Under the pieces are notes generated by a model. It made no database searches. It was not told the origin of the DNA and was given only the letters and a program-made list of their open reading frames with translations. 64,000 nt of DNA from Pomphorhynchus laevis. Taxonomy: Eukaryota; Acanthocephala; Palaeacanthocephala; Echinorhynchida; Pomphorhynchidae. Position 1 is the stretch's first letter. Each line of letters starts with the position of its first letter. A program made the translations under genes and the position numbers. This document shows positions 35,203 to 49,600 of this stretch, piece by piece. The stretch is from positions 243,139 through 307,138 of the forward strand of contig WNNJ02003704.1 in the NCBI GenBank assembly GCA_012934845.2. Reading direction: 5' to 3'.

Positions 35203-37342
35203 AAGTAAAGTAGTTAAAAATGATGAAATACAAAGATATATCGGCATGGTACCAGACACAAACAGCAAACCAAATTTAAGCAATACTAGAAATTAGTATC
35301 TATTTTAGGTGAAATATTAAAAAAGATGAACAAAAGATAATTTCGTTCTACAGAAATTTTACTGAAATTCTAATATTTCTAATTCTATATATTTATTTTA
35401 AAATTATAACGACAAAATAATAATAAAAATTGTCAATTATTGCATGCAATGTTTTCACATAATAAAATATGAATCACAAATATTTATAAATCACAAATAT
35501 CCTTTCAACAATATTTGTGAAATATCGATTAAATCGTATTTAATTTTAGCAGGGTCCTACTTGATAAAATAATTAATCATTTGCAAATTTTGGTTTCTAT
35601 TTAAATATTTTGTATAAATATTATGTATTTTATTATGAAAAAGAATTACCAATATTAATTCTGAGGTAATTGTTTGCAATAATTATGGTAAATTTCAAGG
35701 ATTTTATGTAAATAATTGTTTTGGTCGTAAAGTTTCGGGCAAGATATGCGATTGGATAGAAGTAACAAAATTGTCTTGTGATATTGTCAATGGCAAAATA
35801 TTGTGGTGAATTGTCAGAAGACCAACGAATAAATATAGATAACTCTATCAATAAATGCAATTATAGATTACTCAAAACTAGCAATTTCTGATTTGTCGTC
35901 GATAGAAACCAGATTTCATGACTATTTAAACAATTTGTGAATGCCAAGACAACTTGTGAATGCAGAGAGTGTGCGATTTAAATTAAATACAATTTATTTT
36001 TAAGTGAATAGATTTAAATGCATATTTCTTATATAGATTTAATAATAACAACGACAAAAATAAAATTTACAAGTTATTATACTAGTTATTTACTACTTAT
36101 TATATGCTATAATAACTATATCGAATATCTAGCAAAAAATATATGGATAAAATTGAAGAATTTTATAATTGAAAAATTTAATTGAATAAAATTCACTATA
36201 TTGAGTATTTAACTTAAATAATTTTTATTCAATAAATGACTAAATTTATGCAGGTAGCCTTATTCTTAATAAAACCAATATTAATGATAAAGAAGGTATA
36301 TATCTAGATATGAACATTAAATTAACATTAACTAAAACTACTTTTAATTTATATCGTAAAGATGACATTTAAATTGGGCATTTAATAATGACTTAAATGC
36401 TTACTTTAGTAAGCTGATTAATAGTAAAAGCTTAAATACATCAAAGATAAACATTTAGAAAACTTATATATTTGATGAAATTAGAGAGAAAATAAATTTA
36501 AAGGAATTAAAAATAAAATGTAAATAAAATGAAATAAAATAAAAAATTAAATGAAATATTAAATATTATTTAATCAAAATATTATCTAGTAATATTTTGG
36601 TATTTATATTCAAAAAGACTTATAATGATATACTACTGAAATAGTTAAATTATAATGATTTAAATGTAAACGCAACATATAAATGTAGTGATTTTAGTTT
36701 AGAAACATTTATCACAAGTCAATGTTCTATAATAGGAACAAAGGTATAAAGGTAAAATAATAAATTTAAAGAATAAATCTATTTATATTTATTAATACTT
36801 ATAATTTTAAATAATAACATAAACGTACCTTATCGTATAAAATAAATTATAAACAATAATATTGAATATAAATTTTATTATAAGGCTTTATTACTTCTAT
36901 TAAGACTTAATAGAAGTCTATTAAGGCTTAATAAACGTAAACTTTTATTGAATTTTAATTACAAACGATAACGATAAAAAGTAAACAATAAACAATAATT
37001 AATAATACATTAAATTAAACAATAAAATATTTATTTTATGAATGAATAATAAATCAAGATATTTTTATTCTGAAATTTTTTATATTAGATTACTTTTATA
37101 AAAAATGAAATCTAATATTTCAACGAAATGATTTTATGCTTTTATGTCGACTGATCCGATTTATAAGGATACAAACGCATAAATAAATTTTTGATTCAAA
37201 ACCAAGTTATTAGAATGATCCAATTGTAGATTTCAATACGGTTTAAAAAGCTATCCAATGTATTGGTAACAATCAAATTCATATTTAGTAAATATAAATA
37301 ATTAATAATTAGTTTTATGGAAACAGCATTTTTAAACAAAAA
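35203..37342. other. Intergenic AT-rich region with small RT remnants
   Basis: About 36248-36372 (plus) is a short copy of the RYIDD-type RT ([19 protein letters not shown]). The rest is AT-rich. An open stretch at 35645-35809 (plus) reads NSEVIVCNNYGKFQGFYVNN... and might be an old exon, but it is unassigned. Confidence 0.45.
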
Positions 37343-37348
37343 TTTATT
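37343..37348 (-). terminator. Polyadenylation signal of malectin
   Basis: AATAAA on the minus strand, about 36 nt after the malectin stop codon. Confidence 0.6.
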
Positions 37349-37383
37349 TGATCAAAAATTCAATACATTTTAACTTCAGAAAG

Positions 37384-37655
37384 TTACATTCTGTATAGAA
37401 AATAAAGAACCGGAATAGCTGCAAGAACAACAACCGCAATGGGAACATAGCTTGATAATAAATTAAGATTCGGAGCGGGCATTTCATCTTCAAGAGAGTC
37501 ATCCAAATCGTTAAAATTTTGACTTGAGCGATCAGTGACATGAGATGGGATTTTAAATGTTCCTTGTTTCTCAACTACCATGTCGTCTTCCTCGTCATCA
37601 TCAAAATAAGAATCATTATCAACAGGAATTTCATATGGAGGTAGCTGAGGTATAT
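37384..37655 (-). CDS. MLEC: Malectin exon 5 (acidic tail and membrane anchor)
   Basis: Acceptor AAATGCTTTTTAG. Encodes DIPQLPPYE..., an acidic stretch, then [19 protein letters not shown] as membrane segment, then TAA. Confidence 0.92.
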
Positions 37656-40600
37656 CTAAAAAGCATTTAGATATACCTGGCAATTTATAAACATACAAAT
37701 CAATTTATAGCTAACAGCAGATAAATACCCCAAAATAAAAAAGAATAACTGTTCGTTACCGAACAACTCTTAAATAAAGAGTTGTTCGTTACCAAACAGA
37801 TTTTTTCGTGCAAAATCGAAAACTTAAAATTAAAATAAGTAATGCTTAGAGACATTTATTAATTAAATTTAATGTAAGATTTAATTTAATAATTAATTTA
37901 AAAAAGAATTATTAAAGCAGGATCAAAGAAAAGAAGAAATTATTTTTTGATATTTGGCTAACCTCTGTTATCATCTTCAGAAAATTATTGAAGTAATGTT
38001 CTGAAGATGCTAACAGAAGTTATCGAAAATTAAATAAAATGTTCCTTCTTTCTTTGATCCAACTCCAATAATTCTTTATCAATAATATATCATTATCAAC
38101 TATTTAAAATGCAAGTTTTGAATGAAAATTTTGTGATAATTTTAAAAATGATTTCGGTGGTTACTTATTCTAAGGCGAAAATTATATCATTGATAAAGAT
38201 AATGACTACTAATGATCAAAAAAAGATTTATATTTTCTTTGATCCAGCTCAAATAATTCTTTATCAATAATGGATCATTATCAACCATTTAAAATTAATG
38301 CACTATTAAAATAAAAAACAAAATTAGTCTTCGGAGACCCAGAGGTAGTGCACTCTAACCGAGGCAGTCAATTAATTTCTGTAGAACTGCGTGAGTTCTT
38401 ATGAAGCAATGGTACGAATATTTCTAACACAACACCATACGACCCAATCGGAAACGGCCGGTGTAAGCGCCTGAATGGAGTGATATGAAAAACTGTCAAG
38501 CTGGCTGCTAAATCACGAGGTCTTCCTTAAACTCAACGGAAATCAGTCTTAGATATGGCTTTACATTCTATCCAATCTTTACTGTTCATTGCCACCAACT
38601 CCATTCCTCATAAACGGATCTTCAATTTTCCGAAGAAATCGAGCAATGGATACTCTATGGATCATTATCAACTATTTAAAAATATAGAAACTTTTGTTTT
38701 AAGTATGTGAACATGGCTAATCCAGTTGTGCAAAATTGTTTGCTTAAGCTTGTTGAATGTCAACTGGTTTATCAGGCTAACTGTTTACAGAATATTGAAA
38801 GCTCATTGTGGCTGTTAGACAAATGCCGGGAATGTATTGATAAAAAATCATTGTGGTATCCGAAATTGATTTACTATCAGGCTGTCGAGGCAAGGCTGCT
38901 GGGAAAGCACGAACTATACAGGACACTTGCCGAGTCATCGTTAAGGCTTAGCGGACAAAGTGAGTCGGTCTTGATTCATACATGGATAAAACATAATATG
39001 ATGGCCGTTGATCAGGGTTGGAATAAAAATAAAACAGCTAGAAATTACACTGTTTGGAATGGTGATCAAACAAAAATATCATACTATATTTTGCCCATTT
39101 GATTAATTTGTCTGTTCTGTACATTATCTGTAATAAAGACTTTTTTATTTAAATTTATAGTTAAAATAATTTATAAATTTCTTATATAATTAATTATAAA
39201 ACAGTATTAATAACTTTTTTAAATTATTCGAATTACATCAAAATTATCCTTTTTTATTTTTCAATTTTTATTAAATTATAAGAATTAAGAATCAAAAAGG
39301 ATTATAAATAATTATTAGTTATTCAAAATATCATTAAAATAGCTAAAAATTAACACATTTTAAATTTTAAATAGCTGATACTGATCCATTATTTTTGTTT
39401 TCCGCCCCATACCAAAAGTCTACCGTGGCATAATAAATATTCTCAGATAATTATTACATTTATTTTAAATAGTTGATAATTATAAAACAGTATTAATAAC
39501 TTTTTAAAATTTGGGCTTATTTAAAAATTTTTAAAATTATTCGAATTAAATCAAAATTATCCTTTTTTATTTTTCAATTTTTATTAAATTATAAGAATTA
39601 AGAATCAAAAAGGATTATAAATAATTATTAGTTATTCAAAATATCATTAAAATAGCTAAAATTAACAAATTTTAAATTTTAAATAGCTGATACTGATCCA
39701 TTATTTTTGTTTCCCACCCCATACCAAAAGTCTACCGTGGCATAATAAATATTCTCAGATAATTATTACATTTATTTTAAATAGTTGATAATTATAAAAC
39801 AGTATTAATAACTTTTTAAAATTTGGGCTTATTTAAAAATTTTTAAAATTATTCGAATTAAATCAAAATTATCCTTTTTTATTTTTCAATTTTTATTAAA
39901 TTATAAGAATTAAGAATCAAAAAGGATTATAAATAATTATTAGTTATTCAAAATATCATTTTGAATAAAATGATATTTTGATATTTTGATATTTTAATAT
40001 CAAAATATCAAAATATAATATTATATATTATAACGGTTTAATATTGATAAATAATTATCGGAGCTGGATCAAAGGAAAGAAATTATTTTTGATATTTCGC
40101 TAACTTCTGTTAGCGTCTTAAGAAAATTACAGTTTCTTTTTAAATGTACATGCCTTTATACAAAATTCAAAACGATCGTCGCTATTTTTTTGAGAAGGTG
40201 CTGCTGTTATTAGTGGAAACAGCTACTTTCACTGTTATTTGAATTTTTAACACGATTTCAACAACTTTTGAAGGTACACAACACGCAATGAAAAAGGATT
40301 CTTCAAAATAGTTTAGAAATAAAAAATAATAATAACCATAATATTTTCATTCAAAATAAATAATTTGAAAAAATTTAGAAAAAATATACAAATAATAATT
40401 AAAATTACTAGAAAAATTAAATAAAGTATAAAAATAAAATAGATTATTTAAACAAAAGAATCGTTTACAACATCTTTATAAAATATTTAACGTTACGCCA
40501 GGTTTATTATTCGTCATAACAATATTGGAGGTTTATAAATGTAATAAGCCTCGATTATGTTCCTATTTAAACAATTAGTTTCTTTTGCTAAATCAACAGT

Positions 40601-43600
40601 ATTATTATAGTCAATATTGTGATCTAAGTGTGTATTTATGTTGTTTAAATCTAGTCTCTAAAGGTTGGCCTGTTTGACCCATATATATTTCTTGCATTCT
40701 AAACAAGAAATTTTATTAACAACTCCATCATTATCATGTTTTATTATGAATGTAATAAGTCTCAAGAATTTTTCTATTTAAACAATTGGTTTCTTTTGCT
40801 AAAACAACAGTATTATTGTCAACATTGCGATCTAAATTTAAACTATGGTCAACAATAGCGCTACTTAGGCCCTTTTTGAGTATGTATTTATGTTGTTTTA
40901 ATCTAGTCTCTAATAATTGGCCTGTTTGCTAAGTAGCGCTATTTGTATTGCTAAGTAGTTAATTACCCACATATATTGACTTTCGGAAAAAATCAAAACG
41001 ATCGCAGTCATTTTATTTAATTAAAACTGATATGTTGTTTTCGGCCCAGAAAGAGAAAATAAATACATAAGATTACCATTTATAGATAATTTTTGGAATA
41101 TTAATTTCAAAAGATTTATTTCAAACAATAAAACATTGAATACTTCAAATATTGTTAAATATTAAATAACGTTAAATATTTCGTAAAGATGTTATAAACG
41201 ATTCTTTTGTTTAAATAATCTTTTCTATTTTATTTTTATACTTTATTTAATTTTTCTTGAAATTTTAATTATTATTTTTTATATTTTTTAAACAAACCAT
41301 AATATCCATTTAAATGATGTAAAGTGGTATCTGCTATTTCAAAATACAATCTCCCCCGTAACTACTCAAATATTAGTTTATTTTTTAAATATTCAGGAAC
41401 TATCAGGTAAAGAAAAATCAAGAAAAATCACTTTTATATTTCGCTAGTAGCTAATAGTATCTTCAGAAAATTTTCTGATAGTTCCTGGATATCTGAAAAA
41501 TTTAAATACAGATCGGAATGAATATATTTCTATATTTTTTCTAATTTTTTATATTTTTTCTTTTTTAATATTTTTCACATTTTTTCAAATTATTTATTTT
41601 GCATGAAAATATTAATAATAATACTGTTGTTTAGCAAAAGAAACCAATTGTTTAAGTAGGAACATTATCGAGGCATATTACATTCATAAAAACTTCAATT
41701 ATGACGAATAATAAACCTGACTTAACGTCAAATATTTTGTTGTGATGTTGTAAACGATTCTTTTGCTTAAATAATCTTTTCTAATTTTAATTTTATACTT
41801 TATTTAATTTTTCTAGAAATTTTAATTATTATTTTTTATATTTTTTAAAAGATTTTATTATTATTTTATTATTTATTTTCAAGATTTTATTATAATTTAG
41901 TTAAGATAATTTTAATATTATTATACTGTAATAAAATTATATCTGATTAAAAAATAATAATTTTTCCAAGTTATTTATTTTGAATTAGAATATTATGGTA
42001 ATTATTTTTGTTTTATTTTTAAACTATTTTGGATCATCCTTTTTTGTTGCGTTTTGTGTACCTTCAAAAGTGGCCGAAATCGTGTCAAAAATTCAAATAA
42101 CACTGAAAGCAGCTGGTTATCGATAAACAGCAGCTGTTAATAGCAAATAACAGCAGTACCTGCTCAAAGCAAATGACAGCGATCGTTTTGAAATTTTTAT
42201 ATAAGCATGTACATTTTAAAAAATATTGTAATTTTCTGAAGATACTAACAGATGTCAAAGAAATATCAAATAAAATGCCTCTTTTCTTCGATCCAGCTTC
42301 AATAATTCTTTATCAATAATGGATCATTGCCAACTATTTAAAATCATTCGACAGTGATATAGAGTCACTGGTCTGCAGTTATCGAAAAGCTTAGAGAAAA
42401 ATGTAATTATCTGAAGATGCTAACAGAGGTTAGCGAAATATCAAATAAAATTCCTCTTTTCTTCGATCCATCTCAGATAATTCTTTATCAATAATGGATC
42501 ATTATCAACTATTTAAAATCATTCGACAGTGATATGTAGCCACTGGTCTGCAGTTATCGAGAAGCTTAGAGAAAAATGTAATTATCTGAAGATGCTAACA
42601 GAAGTTAGCGAAATATCAAATAAAATTCCTGTTTTCTTCGATCCAGCTCGAATAATTCTTTACCAATAATGGATCAGTATCAACTATTTAAAATCATTCG
42701 ACATTGATATGGGGTCACTGGTCTGCAGTTATTTAGAAGCTTAGAGAAAAATGTAATTATCTGAAGATGCTAACAGAGGTTAGCAAAATATCAGATAAAA
42801 TTTTCTTCGTTCTTTGATCCATCTCCAATAATTCTTTATCAATAATGAATCATCATCAACTATTTAAAATCATTCGACAGTGATATGGAGCCACTGGTCT
42901 GCAGTTATTTAGAAGCTTAGAGAAAAATGTAATTATCTGAAGATGCTAACAGAAGTTAGCGAAATATCAAATAAAATTCTTCTTTTCTTCGATCCAGCTT
43001 CAATAATTCTTTATCATTAATGGATCATTATCAACTATTTAAAATCATTCGACATTGATATGGGGTCACTGGTCTGCAGTTATTTAGAAGCTTAGAGAAA
43101 AATGTAATTATCTGAAGATGCTAACAGAGGTTAGCAAAATATCAGATAAAATTTTCTTCGTTCTTTGATCCATCTCCAATAATTCTTTATCAATAATGAA
43201 TCATCATCAACTATTTAAAATCATTCGACAGTGATATGGAGCCACTGGTCTGCAGTTATTTAGAAGCTTAGAGAAAAATGTAATTATCTGAAGATGCTAA
43301 CAGAAGTTAGCGAAATATCAAATAAAATTCTTCTTTTCTTCGATCCAGCTTCAATAATTCTTTATCATTAATGGATCATTATCAACTATTTAAAATCATT
43401 CGACATTGATATGGGGTCACTGGTCTGCAGTTATTTAGAAGCTTAGAGAAAAATGTAATTATCTGAAGATGCTAACAGAGGTTAGCAAAATATCAGATAA
43501 AATTTTCTTCGTTCTTTGATCCATCTCCAATAATTCTTTATCAATAATGAATCATCATCAACTATTTAAAATCATTCGACAGTGATATGGAGCCACTGGT

Positions 43601-46600
43601 CTGCAGTTATTTAGAAGCTTAGAGAAAAATGTAATTATCTGAAGATGCTAACAGAAGTTAGCGAAATATCAAATAAAATTCTTCTTTTCTTCGATCCAGC
43701 TTCAATAATTCTTTATCATTAATGGATCATTATCAACTATTTAAAATCATTCGACATTGATATGGGGTCACTGGTCTGCAGTTATTTAGAAGCTTAGAGA
43801 AAAATGTAATTATCTGAAGATGCTAACAGAGGTTAGCAAAATATCAGATAAAATTTTCTTCGTTCTTTGATCCATCTCCAATAATTCTTTATCAATAATG
43901 AATCATCATCAACTATTTAAAATCATTCGACAGTGATATGGAGCCACTGGTCTGCAGTTATTTAGAAGCTTAGAGAAAAATGTAATTATCTGAAGATGCT
44001 AACAGAAGTTAGCGAAATATCAAATAAAATTCTTCTTTTCTTCGATCCAGCTTCAATAATTCTTTATCATTAATGGATCATTATCAACTATTTAAAATCA
44101 TTCGACATTGATATGGGGTCACTGGTCTGCAGTTATTTAGAAGCTTAGAGAAAAATGTAATTATCTGAAGATGCTAACAGAGGTTAGCAAAATATCAGAT
44201 AAAATTTTCTTCGTTCTTTGATCCATCTCCAATAATTCTTTATCAATAATGAATCATCATCAACTATTTAAAATCATTCGACAGTGATATGGAGCCACTG
44301 GTCTGCAGTTATTTAGAAGCTTAGAGAAAAATGTAATTATCTGAAGATGCTAACAGAAGTTAGCGAAATATCAAATAAAATTCCTGTTTTCTTCGATCCA
44401 GCTCGAATAATTCTTTACCAATAATGGATCAGTATCAACTATTTAATATCGTTCGACAGTGATATGGAGCCACTGGTCTGCAGTTATCGAGAAGCTTCGA
44501 GAAAAATGTAATTTTCTGAAGATACTTACAAAAGTTAGCAAAATATCAAATAAAATTTTCTTCATTCTTTGATCCATCTCCAATAATTATTTATCAATAA
44601 TGGATCATTATCAACTGTCGAATGATCAACAATCCTTCATCCGTTCTATGGAGACACTGGTCTGCAGTTATCAAGAAACTTATAGAAAATCGAAATAAAG
44701 AGATTGTAATTTTATGAAGATGCTAACAAAAATGAGCGAAATATCAAAAAATTTCGCTTTTATTTGATCCAGCATCGATAATTAATTCGTTAATTTTTTA
44801 ATTTCAAAAGTGAATGGATATATAACCTAATGAAAAACGATACGGATTATGTATCAACCGTATACGAGCAAAATGAATTTGCATAGGCTCGTTCAATATC
44901 TTATAATCTAGAGATCTCCATTATATGACAAGAAAGAAGTTCATATTTTACTTCATATTTTACAAGGGCTACTAGAGAAGATGTGACACCATTTTTACGC
45001 ATTTCACTATTTCCATCTGTTGTCCAAAAATGCATTCAAGCTGGTAGCATCTTACAAACAAATCATGTCCGTTATCAGCCTACGTGCAACCAGAACTCTC
45101 GAAAAAATGCACTCGTGAATGCAAATCCAACACAATGCTTTGCTATTCAACGTGGTCGCATCTTGACATCCTCAGTGTCCACTTCGAGAATTGATTACAC
45201 GAACGATTATCACCTATTCATCATGTTTCTAAATCGTCAATTTACCACATACTCAAAACAGCTATTCAATTATCATTTTTCCACAAATTTTTCCTCCATT
45301 AAATACCATATTGTCAAACATAAACATCAAGTCAAGTTATAATGGACCAATTGCAATATTTACAACTTCATAATTACACAGTGTCTAATGTCTTACAAAT
45401 GTCATAATGTCTTACAACCCACTGTACTAATAATCCGCTCTTCCGCCTCGGCCTTCTTTATATCTGCTCAGTCATTCATAAAGTCGATCTCGTTATTAAC
45501 CTATTTTTCAACAATCTCGGGAGTTGATATGTCTTACTGAATGCTAGCAATGTGATGGCGACGACCTTGCTATTAAGAGTATCCGATCATAAGATTACTC
45601 GGTTGTAGACAACGTCTGTCTCTTTCTTAGTGAATGTCACGCTTCGCTTTCTAGTGGCTTGCAACTGACTGTAACAATTCGTCATTCCGCTTCTGCCTTC
45701 TTAACACCAGCTCTGTCATTCATAAAGTCGATCTCGTTATTAATCTATTTACCCAACAATCTCTGGATTTGCGATGTCTTACTAAATCCTAGCACTGTGA
45801 TAAAACGACTTTGCTATTAAGCGTATCCGATCGTTAGGTTACTCTGTTCTCGACAAAGCCTGTCTCTTTCTTAGCGAATGTGATGCTCATATTTCTAACC
45901 ATGATTGCATCATTGCCTTCTTTTGTCATCCTCTTCTCCTAAAATAGATCCGTGCCACTTTTATTCAAAAAACGTTCGAACTCCTTCTCTGTCAATTTTT
46001 ACTTCTGCCATCTACTTTGAACCTCGCTATCTTTACCGCTCAGGTTCTAGAAAAAACATCTTTAATTGTCAAACTCTCTGATTTACTCTCACACACTTCA
46101 CTCACCTATATATTTACTCTTGTACTTTGCGATATTAACATTAGTTTAGATCGTCCTTCCCATCCTAATAATATGAAACTAGTCACATCTTTCAATGATA
46201 ACAATGTCTCCCTAATACTGAATCATGCAACTCATATTCTTAATGGAACTCTCGATTGCATTGCTTTACCTACTTATCCTGCACTGTCTCACTCTACTTC
46301 CGAATTTTAGGATCAAATGTGATCAAATTGTGATCGTATTTTTCCTATACCAAATTTTAGGATCGCTTTCTACTGTCTCGATCCCTAAATCTAGGCGTCC
46401 AACCATATTCCAATATAGCGTTCACCTTCCATTCATGGAACAAGTTATAATCTGATAATCTTATATCCGCAATATCTCGTTCCTCAATGGCTTCGCCGTT
46501 GAATTCACAACTAACTTTTAACTAGTTATCCGTTTAGTTGACTCAGAGTTGACCACCTTCTTTGATTGCATTCTTCCTCTAAGTTTGCACGTTATGAATC

Positions 46601-49600
46601 TGAATGTCACATTCCCAAACGCAATCTTTGTCATCTTCATCGAATTTACTCATAAACATGATCTTGACTATCTTCGACACCGACACTCTCAACATATCCT
46701 TATTCATCAAAAATCTTTAATATTCTGGAAGTATAAACTTCGGTATTCCTATAACCCGAAAGATTCTTGGAAAATCTTAAACTCTATTCTCGCTGGCACC
46801 TCCTCAATATCGTGTTCCGAACTTGATCCTGAAGCATATTCTTCTTAATTTCTCTTTAAAAGTATCAACTCTTCATTCGTCATATTCTGTACCATACCAC
46901 CCTTTCTTTCCTTAACTGTTCCATCTTCTGTCCGTATCCATAATAGAGGTTTCTTCAACTCTCCTACTCCTGAATAACTCGTATTCCCAGATAGATTCAA
47001 TTCCAACTTATATTGTTAAGCTAATCTGTCATCCCATTGCTCCTTCTTACACCACCTATGGAAGGCCGCCATCGTTCGTCCTATACTTAAGAAATCAACC
47101 CTCGATCCCAGTACTTCATCATCATATCTTCATATATCCAACTTTCTAAACACCTTCAATAGTCCAATAGTCCAACGTCTCCAAACATCTAGTCCAATAG
47201 TCCATTCTTATATTTCCTCTTTTAACTTATATTCACCTTTCCAATTTGCTTATCGCCAAAACCATTCCTCAAAAACGGTATGTCATAAAGTTCTAAGTGA
47301 CTTGCTTTTTGCGATCGCCGTTTTAGCAGTGTTGTGATCTCTCTCGACCGTTCAGCAGCCTTTGATGTAGTTAACAACTCACTTATTCTATATTGCCATC
47401 GTCGTCGCTAACCTTCTTTTGCAACACTGTAGCGTAGTTCGCAACTTACCTCTCCGAGCGTATATTCTTAAGCTAATAACGGCCTCTCATTATCCTTTTC
47501 CTCACCACCTTATTTTATACTTCCATTTGTGGTAACACTTTTCTTTCAGTAACACTCTTCTTCACCTTTCCAGTCTGCTGATCGTCAAAACCATTACACC
47601 GCAACAACATGTCCTAAAGTTCTAAATGACCTACTACTTGTTCGCGACCAATGATTTAGCAGTCATTTTCTCGACCTTCCATCAGCCTTTGATATAGTTA
47701 ACCACTCACTTATTCTATCATACCTTCGTCATTGCAAGGCTTCTCTCTTCTCTACAACTCCGAATCCGACCTCTTCGAGTGGACCTCCTCCATTCGTTGT
47801 TGCTCAACTTCTTTATGTCTATCTCATCCTACACGCAACGTTTCTCAAGATCCGTCGTTGGCCTTTTCTCTATTCTTGTTGGGGACTTATCGCGCATAAC
47901 TCAAACCTTTGCTTTCACTCTTCAATATTCTAACTTTCGGTAATCCAATATCGGTGATCTTGCCTTGTGCTGGACAGAATGTTTAATCGCGGTTTCAATT
48001 ACCTTAATTCAATTCAGATAATCATCACCTACGAAAAATCTATCGTATTATTTCTGACTCCTCCTCAACGTGATATTTATTTCTTCCCTGTACTTCTTGA
48101 TGGTAAACCTCTCCCCATCGTCGACCATTTGAATATTTTGATGTTTCTTTTGATAACAATCTTTCCATTTACTATTTGTTCGCGAAAAGGTTTGATTCTG
48201 CTCTTTTCTTCTCCGTAAGTTTCGATGTATTCGTAGAATAGTTAATCCGCAAATCTTCAGGCAATCTGTTTCCACATTTCCGTTCCCGCAACTGGATTAT
48301 TGTTCTAGTTTACTAGTCAACTTCTCCAAATTCTTACTAGCCCCTATTTAACTTGTTATCCACACAGCTGCTCTTATCTAATTATGCCTTCAAAGCAGTC
48401 TTTGATCATATTTCTTGCCCTCTATTGCTTCTCAATTGGCCTAGCATTTCTCAACGCGTCATCATGCGCTTACTATTTATTGCTTTTCGTTTCCATGCAT
48501 CAAACTTACAATTCTATCTTAAACTTGCTCTCTACGACTCAGTCAATATATCTTCTATTACTCTAAGATTCGACCGCTTCTGTTGAAGCTAATCGTGTAA
48601 AAATACAATTAAATTAAGTGACGCAACATATTTGTGGGAAATATGAAAAGGAATAGTCGTAGTTAACAACGGAATCGAGATGAGAGTGTGACTAAACCGT
48701 CTTATAATTCATGTCGTTAATGGCATGCTCTACACACTGCATGCCAGGATGTGAGTATATCCGATTTATATATTTTTTATGAAGTGTTTAAACTGGCTGT
48801 TTGTAAGAAATAAAACGGATTTACTAACTACTTCGCGTTTCAATGCCTTTCCAAACCACGAGCAATGAACAATTTGTTCGTGTTTAAAGTCACCTTAAGT
48901 CTAAAGCAAGGCTTCTCCGTCGTAAAACTTCCGAATAAATCATTGATCTTTTGATGGATGAAGGAAGAATGACAAGACTCAGCATGAAGTAACAAGACAT
49001 TATTTGATGATAGTTTTCTGTATAACTTGTTTGATATTATTTACATGTAACGACACTATTACATCTAGAAATGGCAATGCATTACCAGTTTAGAAATTGA
49101 AATTGGTCATTGTTTAATTCATTCTTAAATGGATTCTAAGTCTTGCTTGTTTTTTTTCCAAATTATGAAATGTATGAATTTAAGTAATATGGACATTGCA
49201 CTTAAATAGAGGATATACTTATCGGCCAAAGTAACAACACATGCATAAGGCGCGGAGAATAAATCAAGCAACGTCGATAGAAAAGAGGGATAGTTAGTTC
49301 ATGCGAAATACGCATGTTGGTTTTAACCTATTATCATGACCTTGCAATAGAATGAAATAACCCTAGTCTGATATCGAGTCTGATTATCGGTATATAAGAT
49401 CAAATTATTGATCTTATAGCGAGCGGAATGTATGTCACAATGACATACACTTAATAATTTAATTTATAATTAAATTATTAATAATAATTAATTATTAATA
49501 ATTAATTATCAGTTATGATCAAACACTGATCATAAGAGTGACATGACACGTTATGATCTTAACTTCATAACTTCACTTATTTTCAACGTGACAGCACCAT

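Noticed and set aside
35645-35809. Possible exon of an esterase-like protein (NNYGKFQGF)
   Set aside because: Too short, no second matching segment, and poor splice sites.
40052-42300. Polinton/Maverick element on account of long inverted arms
   Set aside because: The arms encode part of a GIY-YIG endonuclease, and no polymerase B, integrase or capsid gene lies between them.
42236-44712. A complete, active hammerhead ribozyme in each satellite monomer
   Set aside because: The core and stem II are present, but I could not find a convincing stem III, cleavage triplet and stem I in the monomer, so only a resemblance is claimed.
42236-44712. CRISPR-like array
   Set aside because: Monomers are contiguous with no unique spacers, and this is animal DNA.
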